This document shows positions 1 to 10,511 of a stretch of DNA of 64,000 bases, piece by piece. The number at the start of each line of letters is the position of its first letter. The first letter of the stretch is position 1. A model generated the notes under the pieces. That model was not told the origin of the DNA. It did not search any database and saw only the letters and a program-made list of their open reading frames with translations. The stretch comes from Neoarius graeffei. Its lineage: Eukaryota > Chordata > Actinopteri > Siluriformes > Ariidae. The stretch spans positions 34,004,443 through 34,068,442 of the forward strand of contig NC_083571.1 in assembly GCF_027579695.1 (NCBI RefSeq). The letters are read 5' to 3'. The position numbers and the translations under genes are program-made.

Positions 1-397
1 CCCTCTATAGGGCCTGACTAGCCTTTGGTAACACACTAAACGAATTATCTTTCATTTTTGGCACTTTTTCTATTTGTGTAGATGGGAAGACGTACTGAGA
101 ATCCAAATCGCCAACATTTGAAATAATTGTTTTGAATTATTTCTTGTCTTATTTAATGAAGGTTGTAATAGAATTTAGCCTACATTTGGCTTAAGCTGGA
201 TGAGACAGAGACATAATTTTATAGCCATTTGTTAAACAGCTGACAGAGAACGTAATTAACCGTTCCGGGAACGAAATTTTTTTGTTCTAACCGGTTCGGG
301 AACGTCTATTTAATGGTGGAACCCAAAACCGGAAACGTTAAAATTCTGTTTCTGTTCGGAACGAACCAATAGGAAAAAAATTCTGGTTCAAAGCCCT
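1..397. repeat. Left-edge intronic or repeat sequence
   Basis: Presumably an intron of the CFAP97 gene. Around 260-365 it carries repeated CCGTTCCGGGAACG-like palindromic motifs, suggesting the remnant of a DNA transposon. No exon was recognised. Confidence 0.35.
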
Positions 398-907
398 GAT
401 TTGTACACAATCTGTCTGCCTGTGGATTGGTGGAGTCCAAACTCTTTTTAGAGATGGTTTTGTAACCTTTTCCAGCCTGATGAGCATCAACAACGCTTTT
501 TTTTTTTTGAGGTCCTCAGAAATCTCCTTTGTTTGTGCCATGATACACTTCCACAAACATGTGTTGTGAAGCTCAGACTTTGATAGATCCCTGTTCTTTA
601 AATAAAACAGGGTGCCCACTCACGCCTCATTGTCATCCCATTGATTGCAAACACCTGACTCTAATTTCACCTTCAAATTAACTGCTAATCCTAGAGGTTC
701 ACATACTGTTGTCATTCACAGATATGTAATATTGGATCATTTTCCTCAATAAATAAATAACCAAGTATAATATTTTTGTCTCCTTTGTTTAACTGGGTTC
801 TCTTTATCTACCTTTAGGACTTGTGTGAAAATGTGATTGTTTAAGGTCATATTTATGCAGAAATATAGACAATTCTAAAGGGTTCACAAACTTTTCAAGC
901 ACATCTG
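398..907 (-). mobile_element. Tc1-like transposon remnant (same family as 40444-42052)
   Basis: From about 398 to 907 the sequence parallels the right part of the Tc1 element at 40444-42052, including GATGAGCATCAACAACGCTT and the terminal repeat ending TTCTAAAGGGTTCACAAAC. It ends CACATCTG followed by TA. Only the transposase 5' end on the - strand and the right terminal repeat remain. Confidence 0.8.
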
Positions 908-991
908 TAGGCGAACATGGATTTCAGGACCTCTTGATATAAATAAGCTGCGTTTTGTTCTTGTCTTCCTCACTTTCCTTCCAATCTCCAG

Positions 992-1689
992 CTATGCTGA
1001 GTTCAGGCAGGCAGCTGGACAGGATGCTGCTTGTCTCCAGTCCTGGCAGCACCTTTGTCAGCAGGAGCAGTGCGAGCCAGCACCGTAAGAACTACTCCTT
1101 CGACACCAGCGAAATGCGATGCATCGAGCGTGAGAACCAGCGGCTGTTCCGTGAGCTCTCGCGCTCCTCCACTCATTCTTCCTCTCGCTTCACCTTCCGC
1201 TCCTCCGCGCCACCATTACGCCTTTATCACAGTGGCCTCAACAGGCAGCGCCAGCAACGGCGCATCCAACAAGAAAATCTGGTCAGTATTTGGTCATGAT
1301 CTCTTAGTTTTTTGAATGCCCTGTGTTCAAACAAAGCCGCTTCATAAATAAAGTGTCTTAATTTTATGAACATCAGAGAACTTCTTGGCACTTGTGTTCT
1401 CAACAGTTCTTTTTGTTTGCAGCTCGGCCTGTTGTGTTACTGCTGTTGTAATGAGATGTTGTTATACTTGGGAGAGAAAAAAAATTACAAGGTCATGCAA
1501 GATCTCTTTTGTACCAGTTGCTGTGTGTGTGGTTTTGCATGCTCTAGGCCTTTCTAAAGCGTTTGGAGTCTGTAAAGCCGACTCCAGGAATGACCAGATT
1601 AGAACAGCTAACCGACTACCAGCGTCAAGCCAGGTACCTTGGAATACCTACACTTCCTATCAGACCTACATCAGGTAAGTACACACACA

Positions 1690-1775
<86 letters not shown>

Positions 1776-2528
1776 TACTTGCTCCTCCAACCTCACTTTA
1801 CCTACATAGTCAGGTCCATAAGTATTTGGACCGTGACACGATGTTCAACTGTGCCTCTGTACACCACCACACTGGATTTGAAATGAAGCCATTTAAGATA
1901 TAATTGAAGTATAGAATTTCAGCTTTAATTTAAAGGGTTTAACAAATCTTGTATTTAACCATTTAGGAAGTAAAGACCCTTTTAGTTCCTCCATTTTCAT
2001 AGACTCAAAAGTAATTGGACAATAACATAAATATAAGCATTATTTTTTTTTTACATATACTTGGATACAAATCCTTTGCAGTCAGTGACTGGCTGAAGGA
2101 GTGGGTGGGTTCCAGACCACTCATTAGCTACCTCACGCAAACATCTACCTACCACAGAGGGCGAAGGCTAATGTGCTTCCACTGACACATGTGAAATGAC
2201 ATCCGAGTACATCTTTTTGAACTGCCACTCTTGCTGCGTCACAGGGTGGCATAAGACACTCTGAGGAAAATACGATCGATCCTTTTCCACATACATGAGC
2301 ATTCTTCCACATCATGTAATTGTGTGACTCAAACTCTAACAGGTTTGCTAATGGTGGTCCCTATGATGAGCAGTTAAAATCAACTGGAACAAATGAATAC
2401 CAGTTGATTGTTTGTCACCTTCCACAGGAAGAAACTCCATAACCTGCAGTTCAACCAATCCTCACAGAACCAGACCTGAAATTGCAAAACCTACCAGAAT
2501 CACCGCTCCACGACCAGCCTGGTCCTGA
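992..2528 (+). CDS. cfap97: CFAP97-like protein, last three coding exons (partial gene)
   Basis: CFAP97 (KIAA1430) is a cilia/flagella-associated protein whose only conserved region is the hemingway domain near its C-terminus. Three exons join in frame: 992-1281 (acceptor after a long pyrimidine tract ending CTCCAG; donor GTCAGT), 1548-1674 (acceptor CTCTAG; donor GTAAGT) and 2428-2528 (acceptor TTCCACAG; stop TGA 2526-2528). The first exon reads IERENQRLFRELSR and LYHSGLNRQRQQRRIQQENL; the second continues AFLKRLESVKPTPGMTRLEQ, then LTDYQRQ, all family hallmarks. The protein ends in RPAWS; human CFAP97 ends in a similar RxAW motif as I remember it. The ATG at 994 follows directly on a good acceptor, so it is probably an internal Met and the acidic N-terminal half lies before the window. 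Intron 2 carries a (TA)n tract and a Tc1 fragment. The gene converges on slc25a4, as in mammals. Exon 3 is the least certain part because it rests on the acceptor and C-terminal motif only. Confidence 0.85.
1693..1763. repeat. (TA)n microsatellite in CFAP97 intron 2
   Basis: About 35 TA units followed by a short (CA)n, immediately after the exon 2 donor. Confidence 0.95.
1811..2098. mobile_element. Tc1-like transposon left-end fragment
   Basis: Begins CAGGTCCATAAGTATTTGGA, a common fish Tc1 terminal repeat related to that of the element at 55927, and contains AAAGTAATTGGACAATAACA. The right end is missing. It lies in CFAP97 intron 2. Confidence 0.65.
2275..2444. repeat. Duplicated segment, copy A1
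   Basis: Shares CCACATACATGAGCAT, TGTAATTGTGTGACTC and TTTGCTAATGGTGGTC in the same order with 25415-25575, through the CFAP97 exon 3 acceptor. A second matching block follows at 5228-5410 (partner 27380-27540). Confidence 0.7.
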
Positions 2529-2630
2529 TCCAAACTCCAGCTCCATCACATGTGAAACCACTCAAATGCTTCCTGCAATTCAGCACCTCAGATCTGGGTT
2601 GTGAGAAGCATGGACCTCTTTAATGTTGTA

Positions 2631-3386
2631 CAACCCCAATTCCAAAAAAGGTTGGGACACTGTGTAAAACATAAATAAAAAAAACAATGTGATGATTTGC
2701 AAATCATGGAAACCCTATATTTAATTGAAAATGGTACAAAGACAACATGTGTTGAAACTGAGGGAGGTTTTTTTTTTTAAATAAATATAGGCTCATTTTG
2801 AATTTGATGTCAGTAACACGTTTCAGAAAAGTTGGGACAGGGGCATGTTTACCACTGTGTTGCATCACCTCTACTTTTAACAACACTCTGTAAACGTTTG
2901 GGAACTGAGGAGACCAGTTGCTGTAGTTTTGAAAGAGAAATGTTGTCCTATTCTTGTCTGATATACAATTTCAGTTGCTCGACAGTTCGGGGTCTTCTTT
3001 GTCGTATTTTGTGCTTTGTAATGCACCAAATGTTTTACATGGGAGACAGGCCTGGACTGCAGGCAGGCCAGTTTAGCACCTGGACTCTTACTACGGAGCC
3101 ATGCAGTTTTAATATGTGCAGAAAGCGGTTTGGCGGCATTGTCTTGCTGAAAGAAGGAAGGGCTTCCCTGAAAAAGATTTTGTCTGGATGGCAGCATGTT
3201 GCTGTGAAACTTGTATATATCATTCAGCATTAATGATGCCTTCCCAGATGTACAAGTTTTCAACATTTGATATGTTGTCTTTTGTACTATTTTCAGTGAA
3301 ATAGAGTTTCTATGATTTTGCAAAGCTTGACATTCTGTTTTTATTTACAGTTTACACAGCGTCTCAACTTTTTGGGATTGAGGTTG
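2631..3386 (-). mobile_element. Internally deleted Tc1-like transposon, 756 bp
   Basis: TA-flanked (2629-2630 and 3387-3388) with termini CAACCCCAATTCC and the inverse GGGATTGAGGTTG. On the - strand a degenerate transposase tail is readable (FQQDNAAKP, then a CLQSRP-like stretch), with no intact catalytic core. Related to the family at 21570-23171 but strongly diverged. Confidence 0.75.
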
Positions 3387-3388
3387 TA

Positions 3389-4725
3389 AGTAGAACCTTC
3401 ATGACCAGGTGATCAGCTAGTTATATGTTTTTAATTAAGTGTATGTTGAAGTGGTTGGTAGAGAAGAGACCTCGATGATGAACTTAATCTTTGCACATAA
3501 ACACGTGTGTGGTTTTTATAAATTTTTTTTTTTTTTTTTAAATGTCACTCTTGCCAAAAATAGGAATCATTCAAAGCTGCATCCTGAAATCCAGACTCAA
3601 TCTGTGATTTTTATCCCGTATTGCCTTTCTGAAATTTATTAGATTTTTAAACATTTTTCAAATCTAGGCTGTTTTGTTTACTTGCTTATCTTAATAGAAC
3701 AGCCTGTTTTCGCTGTAGCACTGAAGCATAATGATGGATGGCATCTCTGGACCTTTACATCACACTGAATACTCTCCCTTTACCATATTATGACTATTTG
3801 TATCTATATTAATTTTATAAACTGAGGCTTTGAAAATATACAAGCCACATTTGAAGAACTGACCCAAGCTTGAAGCCCCCAAAAGATTTGGAGCGATAAC
3901 ACATTAGTGACTTTTCCTCTTCTTGGAGTACACGCACATGGCAATCTACATTAACCGTTTATTTATAGATTTTTCAAGCTGTGGAGGCGGTAAAGCCTTA
4001 TCATTGCTGGATCTGGTGTTCATTTTGCAGCTGTACATTGCACTTGATGACTTGAGAACTAAAATGTGTTTAGTCCTCTCCTGCTTGCTTTCTTTGTGCC
4101 TGAAATAGCAGAAGGTTTATATGATTAAACTAAGTGAATGCTTAGCTTTTGCTGTTTACTGGAATAAGATCATTTTATCTGTGGTGTAAGATTTAAATAT
4201 CATTAAATATAAATTATGTACAAATGATATATTTGATATCGTCAAATCTGTTTGTTGAAATAAGTCTTTAATTTCCTTCGTTGTATGACATTTGATACTG
4301 CATGCATACACAGCTGTTACTATGGATGGCTTCATCACTGCAAGACTGACAAGCTTGACCTTTTGGTGCTCGTTATTCTCCGCACACAAGGACAGAAAGA
4401 CTCGCATTGTTATTGTAGGCATGCTGTGAGGGACCCATCAACCATGTGTTTTATTGTATTATTTGACATGTGACCCTCATTACGCTCTTCTGTAATCCGT
4501 CTTGACAAGAGCGAGGGTGAACCTAAGTCACCTTTAGTAACTGTTAAAATACTTAGAAATGTTTGTCTAAGATCCATAGTGGTGCAAATTTAGTAATTTG
4601 GTATGACTTTAAAGGTCTAAAGGGACATTTATGTCATTTCCTTAGGTCCTAAAATTTGCTAATATGGAAATCTTAATTATATTGTTGGCATAATTAAATT
4701 TTTTTTTTTTTTTTTGTCTTGATTA
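3389..4725. other. No gene seen; CFAP97 3' flank
   Basis: AT-rich sequence after the CFAP97 stop and the Tc1 insertion. It probably includes the 3'UTR, but no clear polyadenylation site or exon could be chosen. Confidence 0.5.
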
Positions 4726-5116
4726 GACACCTGACCATCACATCCATACGTGTATGGTTCTTCCCCAAACTGTTGCCACAAAGTTGGAAGCACAAAATTA
4801 TCTGGACTGTCTTTGTGTATGCTGTAACATTAATTTCCCTTCACTGGAACGATGATGCCTGAGTGCACAAAGTCCATGAAGTCATGGTTTGCCAAGGTTG
4901 GAGTAGGACTCGAATGGCCTGCACAGAGCCCTGACCTCAACACCTTTGGAATAATTTGGAATGCCGACTGCACCCCAAGCCTCGTCACCTGATAACAGTG
5001 CCTTACTTCAGCAATGCTCTTGTAGCTGAATAAACACAGAGCCCCACAGCCACACTTCAAAATCTAGTTTAAAGCCTTCCCAGAAGAGTGGAGATTATAC
5101 TTTTGGCCATACAGTG
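4726..5116 (+). mobile_element. Mariner/Tc1-like fossil with short termini
   Basis: Begins GACACCTGACCATCACATCC and ends TTTTGGCCATACAGTGTA, the ends of a fish element common in teleost genomes. Inside, WPAQSPDLN can be read on the + strand, the third catalytic region of a Tc1/mariner transposase, but the surrounding frame is ruined. Confidence 0.7.
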
Positions 5117-5886
5117 TAGGGTATCTGTGTCAGCTCCAGGCCTATTGGAACCCTTTGTAAATGTGGCCAAAAGTTGGATTTGTAGTGAATTAGCTCCATA
5201 AATCTAACCTATAATTATATTATTTTTGTTTGTGGCTATAAAAAAAGTTACATCCCAATGATTTTGGGAGAGACAAAACTTCATTTCATGTTGTCCATAT
5301 TCGCCTCATAGCTTTAGTGCAACACTAAAGTCAGACAATAATGTACTCTTGGTTGAGTCAGTTTTGAGTTTAGGATTACATTATGTACATTTGATTTTTA
5401 TGCTGAAGATGAGTAGCATGGCTATGACACCATACTGGGCAATTATACATGAAATATTTAATGATTTGACATTCTGCATAATTTAAGTCCAAAAGCTAAT
5501 ATTTAAGGAAGGCCCACCTAAAGCCAGTTGATTGATAGCTTGGCCACTCAGGCAAAAGAAAAAGCAATAAAAAGCATTTATTGTGTTATTCGTTTGCAGA
5601 TTTATTCTTTTTCATGGCACTCCTACAGGCCTGACATTTGCATATTTTTACAATGAACTCAAACACAGTAAATGTTTCTGGTTGTATCTTTTATTTCTAG
5701 TTTTATTCTGACAGAAAGGAACACATCTGCTGCCTCTGAAGCATGTAACACCAGACAGTTTCTAAACAGGAAGCTATTTCAAAGGGCTATTTTGAGTTTA
5801 TTAGTTAATGCTTTCACAAATGTTATATCAGTGCTTTGGACAATGGCTAAGGTTTTTGCAGGAGAAATGTGAAGAAAATACATGTA
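5117..5886. other. No gene seen; holds duplicated block A2
   Basis: AT-rich. Positions 5228-5410 match 27380-27540 (shared TTCGCCTCATAGCT and GCAACACTAAAGTCAGA). Nothing else recognised. Confidence 0.55.
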
Positions 5887-5989
5887 CAGTTATGTGCAAA
5901 ATAATAGCAGTCTAACATCACTAATGTGTTTAATTACTGATTTTGGCAGAAAAGATAATACAACATGGGGAAACTAGATAGAACTTGAT

Positions 5990-6910
5990 GCCAACGGCAT
6001 CGATGGGGATGCCTCTGCCCGGTAGACTACATGCCTTATTAAGTTGTGATTTGGGGATGGACATTTGACCTCACAGTAATCTTGACCTGGTGAAATAACT
6101 TGTATTAGCCTTGGAGATACTGTGTTCACAAGATTTTCGGACAGACATTTGACCTCACAGTGACCTTGACCTTAGACCTTTTGACCTCAAAATCTAATCA
6201 GTTTATCTTTGTCCTCAAATGTACTAATGGTGAAAGTTTGGTGAAATTCCTTTGATTTGCCTTGGAGATATTGTGTTCACAAGGTTCTCGGACAGACATT
6301 TGACCTCACAGTAACCTTGACCTTAGACCTTTTGACCTCAAAATCTAATCAGTTCATGTTTGTCTCAAAGCGCACAAATGGTGAAAGTTTGGTGAAATTC
6401 CTTTCATTAGCCTTTGAGATATCGTGTTCACAAGGTTTCGGGACGGAGGGACGGACGGACGCACAGACAGACGGACAACCCAAAAACATAATGCCTCCTG
6501 CATCTTACGGTGGCGGCATGGTGGTGTAGTGGTTAGCGCTGTCGCCTCACAGTCAGCAAGAAGGTCCGGGTTCGAGCCCCATGGCTGGCGAGGGCCTTTC
6601 TGTGTGGAGTTTGCATGTTCTCCCCATGTCCCCGTGGGTTTCCTCCGGGTGCTCCGGTTTCCCCCACAGTCCAAAGACATGCAGGTTAGGTTAACTGGTG
6701 ACTCTAAATTGACCGTAGGTGTGAATGTGAGTGTGAATGGTTGTGTGTGTCTATGTGTCAGCCCTGTGACGACCTGGCGACTTGTCCAGGGTGTACCCCG
6801 CCTTTCGCCCGTAGTCAGCTGGGATAGGCTCCAGCTTGCCTGCGACCCTGTAGAACAGGATAAAGCAGCTAGAGATAATGAGAGGAGACCTTATGGTGGC
6901 GGAGGCATAA
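5990..6910. repeat. Dispersed repeat with ~150-bp tandem units, split by a SINE
   Basis: Units of about 150 bp share CGGACAGACATTTGACCTCA (6139 and 6290) and TGACCTCAAAATCTAATCAG. They are followed by GGACGGACGGACGC and CCCAAAAACATAATGCCTCC. The end (TATGGTGGCGGAGGCATAAA) reappears after the SINE at about 6892, so the SINE landed inside this repeat, which is itself inside the Tc1 at 5887. Confidence 0.7.
6512..6889 (+). mobile_element. V-SINE retrotransposon
   Basis: tRNA-derived head with box A TGGTGTAGTGG and box B GGGTTCGAGCC, the conserved V-SINE core (GTTTGCATGTTCTCC, CAGTCCAAAGACATGCAG), and a LINE-derived tail ending in AGCTAGAGATAATGAGA. The target repeat CTTACGGTGGC / CTTATGGTGGC flanks it. 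Confidence 0.92.
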
Positions 6911-7087
6911 AAATAGGTGAAGCCGAATAATGGGCAACCAACAGAATCAACAGTCATGACATGCACTCTGCTAATTGGGTGTAATTGACTCATTTAATGA
7001 AAGGGGCGTGCTCAAATTAATAGCAGTGTGGAGTTCAATTAGTGAGGTCATTCATTCTGTGAAGAAACAGGTATCAATTATGGCCCT

Positions 7088-7463
7088 GGGCGGCATGGTG
7101 GTGTAGTGGTTAGCACTGTCGCCTCACAGCAAGAAGGTCCTGGGTTCGAGCCCCGGGGCCGGCGAGGGCCTTTCTGTGTGGAGTTTGCATGTTCTCCCCG
7201 TGTCCGCGTGGGTTTCCTCCGGGTGCTCCGGTTTCCCCCACAGTCCAAAGACATGCAGGTTAGGTTAACTGGTGACTCTAAATTGACCGTAGGTGTGAAT
7301 GTGAGTGTGAATGGTTGTCTGTGTCTATGTGTCAGCCCCTGTGATGACCTGGCGACTTGTCCGGGGTGTACCCCGCCTTTCGCCCGTAGTCAGCTGGGAT
7401 AGGCTCCAGCTTGCCTGCGACCCTGTAGAAGGATAAAGCGGCTAGAGATAATGAGATGAGATG
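7088..7463 (+). mobile_element. V-SINE retrotransposon, full length
   Basis: Full head, core and (ATGAG)n tail, with a perfect 12-bp target duplication AATTATGGCCCT at 7076-7087 and 7464-7475. It interrupts the 5' part of the Tc1 element. Confidence 0.96.
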
Positions 7464-7539
7464 AATTATGGCCCTTATTTAAAGAAGGAGGGCAACAAAT
7501 GTTGTACCTGCTGGTTTTAGTCCTTGCTCAGTGAGTAAA

Positions 7540-8518
7540 ATGGGTCGTTCCAGACATTGTACTGAAGGAGAAAGAACTTTGATCAAGAAGTTGATTGGAG
7601 AGGGGAAAACATATAAAGAAGTGCAGAAAATAATTGGCTGCTCAGCTAAAATGATCTCAAATGGTTTAAAATGGCAAACAAAACCCGAAACACATGGTAG
7701 GAAAAGAAATACTACCATCCGCGTAGATCATAGAATAACAAGAATGGCAAAGAAGCATCCAATGATCAGCTCCAGGGAAATCAAAGAAGATCTTCAGTTA
7801 CCTGTGAGCAGTGCAACAATCAGAAGACGCCTGTTTCTATTTGCAAGGAACACTCGTAAAGTACCATTGCTGAAAAAAATGTGTTGAAAAGGTTACAGTT
7901 TGCCAAAGAACACACTGACTGGCCTAATGAGAAGTGGCGCAACATTCTATGGACAGATGAGAGCAAGATTGTTCTTATTGGGTCTAAAGGCCATAGACAG
8001 TTTGTGAGATGACCCATAAACACTGAATTCAAGCCACAGTACACTGTGAAGACTGTAAAACATGCAAGCATAATGGTTTGGGGATGTTTCTCATACTTTG
8101 AAGCCGGGCCCATTTATCGCACACCATGGACCAGTTTGAATATATCAAAATACTGGAAGAGGTCATGTTGCCTTATGCTGAAGAAGAAATGCCCTTGAAA
8201 TGGGTGTTTCAGCAGGACAATGACCCCAAACACACCAGCAAGCGGGCAACATCCTGGTTCCAGACCAACAAGATTGATGTTATGAAGTGGCCAGCCCAAT
8301 CTCTGGACCTTAATCCGATTGAGAATTTGTGGAGTGACATCATAAATGCTATTTTTGATGCAAAACCCAAGAATGCAGAAGACCTGTGGAATGTAGTCCA
8401 GTCAGCTTGGGCTGGAATATCTCTTCGCAGGTGTCAGATGTTAGTTGACTCCATGCCACACAGATGTAAAGCAGTTATCAGAAATAAAGGTTATACAACT
8501 AAAATATTAGTTCAGTGA
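7540..8518 (+). pseudogene. Tc1 transposase, decayed
   Basis: Cut-and-paste transposase with a paired-like DNA-binding region and a DD34E domain. It starts MGRSRHCTEGERTL at 7540. A one-base loss in the A-run near 7871-7878 breaks the frame after about 115 codons. The next segment (WTDESK) has an in-frame TGA near 8010 and a second frameshift near 8100. The last open segment (8126-8518) holds [10 protein letters not shown] and DLNPIENLW, so all three catalytic positions can be located but not in one frame. SPDLNP is changed to SLDLNP. Confidence 0.85.
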
Positions 8519-8769
8519 TTAACAGAAAAGCTAAATCTGTAAACAAATTTCAGTTTATACTGTAAATATTCGAGTTTGTAAATGAAAATGCAGACACTGC
8601 TTTTTTTTTGAACAGCCTATTCTTTTTTTTCATTTTCAGTTTAAAATTGATATTTTGTTTATGTTTTCATTTGGAATTGAATGTGCAGTGCTCCCAGTGC
8701 CTTTGTGTATATGGAAATAAATGCTATTATGAGGATTGAGGTTTTTCTCAGTTGTTTTAAACAGTGTTC

Positions 8770-9659
8770 TAGCCTGGCAAGCCAGACTAAATGTGAATAT
8801 TTAGTCTGGCCTCGACCTGTAGACATTTCCAACGGGTGTGGGAGGAACAAACCGCTGTCTTTCAAACTGTCTCTGTGCGTATAGGTCAACGCTCTGACCA
8901 ATCAGCGCAACAGTGACTGTGACGTAGTCAGAGCGACAGAAAGCAATGGGGGAGACCTTGAAATAAATAATTTTTCAAAATGCGTATTAATTAATAAACA
9001 GGTTCTAGATATTAAGAAGTTTGGAGATAATGACCACAAGTTTGGAGTCTGTACCACATAACTTATTTTTTTTCAAGTGTTTTTCAAGGGTTTGCTTAAA
9101 CTGTTTTTGAGAGTTTTTATTTTTATTTAGTGGTGTTTGGTGAAATAATTTCCCTTAAATTTAAAATAACAGGAAAATAAGAAACAATCAAAAAGTAATG
9201 CTTCAAAGCTGTTTATTAATTCTTCGTACTGCACAAACTAGCCCCATCCTTTTGGCTACGAGCGGAGCTAGCTGGTAGATCAGACTTTTGCCATAGACGG
9301 TCGGCAAAACAGCGAAAACGTCCTTCTTGAAAAGGAATGAGCGGAGAGCCTCTTCCTGCTCATGTTTCAACGAAAACTCCAAGTCTAATTCTTCTAAAAC
9401 TGATTCCAAAGCGGAGTCAAACGCGCGCTGTTCACTAGCGGTAGCCATCTTTCCTGTTGTGCTTTCTCCAGCGTCGCGCAGCTTTGTCGTCACTCCTGCA
9501 AAAGCCCGCCCAAAGAATCCAAACAAAAACCTTGCGTTGTGATTGGCGGGCACGATTTGATGCCCAGGGTGTTTTTGTTTATATGGTGCGAGGCTAGACC
9601 CACTCGCTAGGCAAAAATATTTTTGCCCGCTAGGCGGGTGGGTCTAGTTTACTAGGCTA
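8770..9659 (-). mobile_element. 890-bp terminal-inverted-repeat element with 9-bp TSD and RecQ-like helicase exon
   Basis: Ends TAGCCTGGCAAGCCAGAC and the inverse GTCTAGTTTACTAGGCTA, with a 9-bp target duplication ACAGTGTTC at 8761-8769 and 9660-9668. Each end folds: GCCAGACTAAAT/ATTTAGTCTGGC on the left and CTAGACCCAC/GTGGGTCTAG on the right. It carries one helicase-like exon on the - strand. A 93-bp relative with its own 9-bp duplication lies at 13781-13873. A 9-bp duplication suggests a Mutator-like mechanism, but no transposase is present and the superfamily is not established. Confidence 0.85.
9203..9448 (-). pseudogene. RecQ-like helicase N-terminal fragment inside a transposable element
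   Basis: An 81-codon frame beginning MATASEQRAFDSALESVLEE. It continues with a RecQ-type motif 0/I region EQEEALRSFLFKKDVFAVLP, then TVYGKSLIYQLAPLVAKRMG. Walker A is normally TGxGKS; here TVYGKS has lost the second residue Gly. After RMG the similarity stops and the frame closes in LVCAVRRINKQL, overlapping an AATAAA. It is therefore a 5' exon fragment of a repetitive teleost RecQ/WRN-like family, not a working helicase. Confidence 0.75.
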
Positions 9660-9668
9660 ACAGTGTTC

Positions 9669-10511
9669 CTCATGATGATCCTCCATATCTGAAGTTTTCC
9701 ACCGTTCATGACTCAAGTAGCGCTCAGAATCTCATTTGGTTGCCATCATTATGTTCATAAGGTGCAATGAAGACGCTATCACTTCACCTGAGCTCTGTCT
9801 ACATTTTGGACATTTTCCAAATTCAGGGTCTCTGTCGTCCAAGTTTGAAACATTTTTTTCATGGTTTTTTGTTTACTACAAATGAGAAAGATTTACAAAA
9901 ATGTACACTTTTAAATTAAAAGTCTATTTGAGTGCTGAATATCAAATACTTCATTGTCCAATTTGCTTTCTTTCTTGAACAAAAGAAAACTACACATTTC
10001 GGTCGGTGATATTTTTCTCCAAGTGTTAAACACTCCTCACCCTCACACCGACACACCTGTATATTTTTACCGCTGCACATTGAAGGTACTCAAGGAACCA
10101 GCCAACTCCATTGACCTCAGTGACAAAAAACAGTCACATTTCAGTTCCTTTTTAATTTCATATTTCAAAATGCGCTTGTTTGATTATTAGCTCCAGATTA
10201 TAGAGATCGCATACCATATAAGACCCTGTGTAAACTATTCCTATAGTAACTACCAAATTAGACACACACAGTATTGTATCATTTGAATGATCTTTATCTT
10301 TGTAGCCAATAAAATGAACCGTTTCTGCACATTGTTGTTTGTGTAGCCTTCTCCTGTAAGCCAGCTCCTGTATCGCTCTTGCATCCATCGTGTAGCACTT
10401 CACCTCCTGCTCTATAATCTAATGTACCAGCCCGATGTCGTACAATAGTAAGCTGTATGTTTTGAAGCTCTTTGTAACCAGTCCTTGTGGTCCAGGTATT
10501 TGTAATGATGT
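9669..10511. other. No gene recognised; nme5 3' flank
   Basis: Remnant of the interrupted Tc1 or unique DNA, then the nme5 3' flank. ATTAAA on the - strand near 10150-10156 could serve as a polyadenylation signal. On the - strand an open stretch near 10290-10430 contains AIQELAYRRRLHKQQ but has no start and an in-frame stop; significance unknown. Confidence 0.4.

Larger units (their letters stand above)
5887..8769 (+). mobile_element. Tc1-like transposon, right end lost, with nested insertions
   Basis: The left terminal repeat CAGTTATGTGCAAAATAATA follows TA at 5885-5886. Host element sequence resumes after a tandem-unit repeat (about 5990-6910) and two V-SINEs (6512-6889, 7088-7463). The transposase lies at 7540-8518. 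The expected right terminal repeat is absent: the sequence runs into a helicase-bearing element inserted at 8770, and the 3' remnant after 9668 has no recognisable end. Confidence 0.8.

Noticed and set aside
1563-1886. Open frame with long Ile-Tyr repeats
   Set aside because: Real CFAP97 exon 2 codons end at the GTAAGT at 1675; the rest is (TA)n intron.
2832-3323. 133- and 148-aa ORFs on opposite strands
   Set aside because: Both lie in the internally deleted Tc1 2631-3386; only a decayed transposase tail is meaningful.
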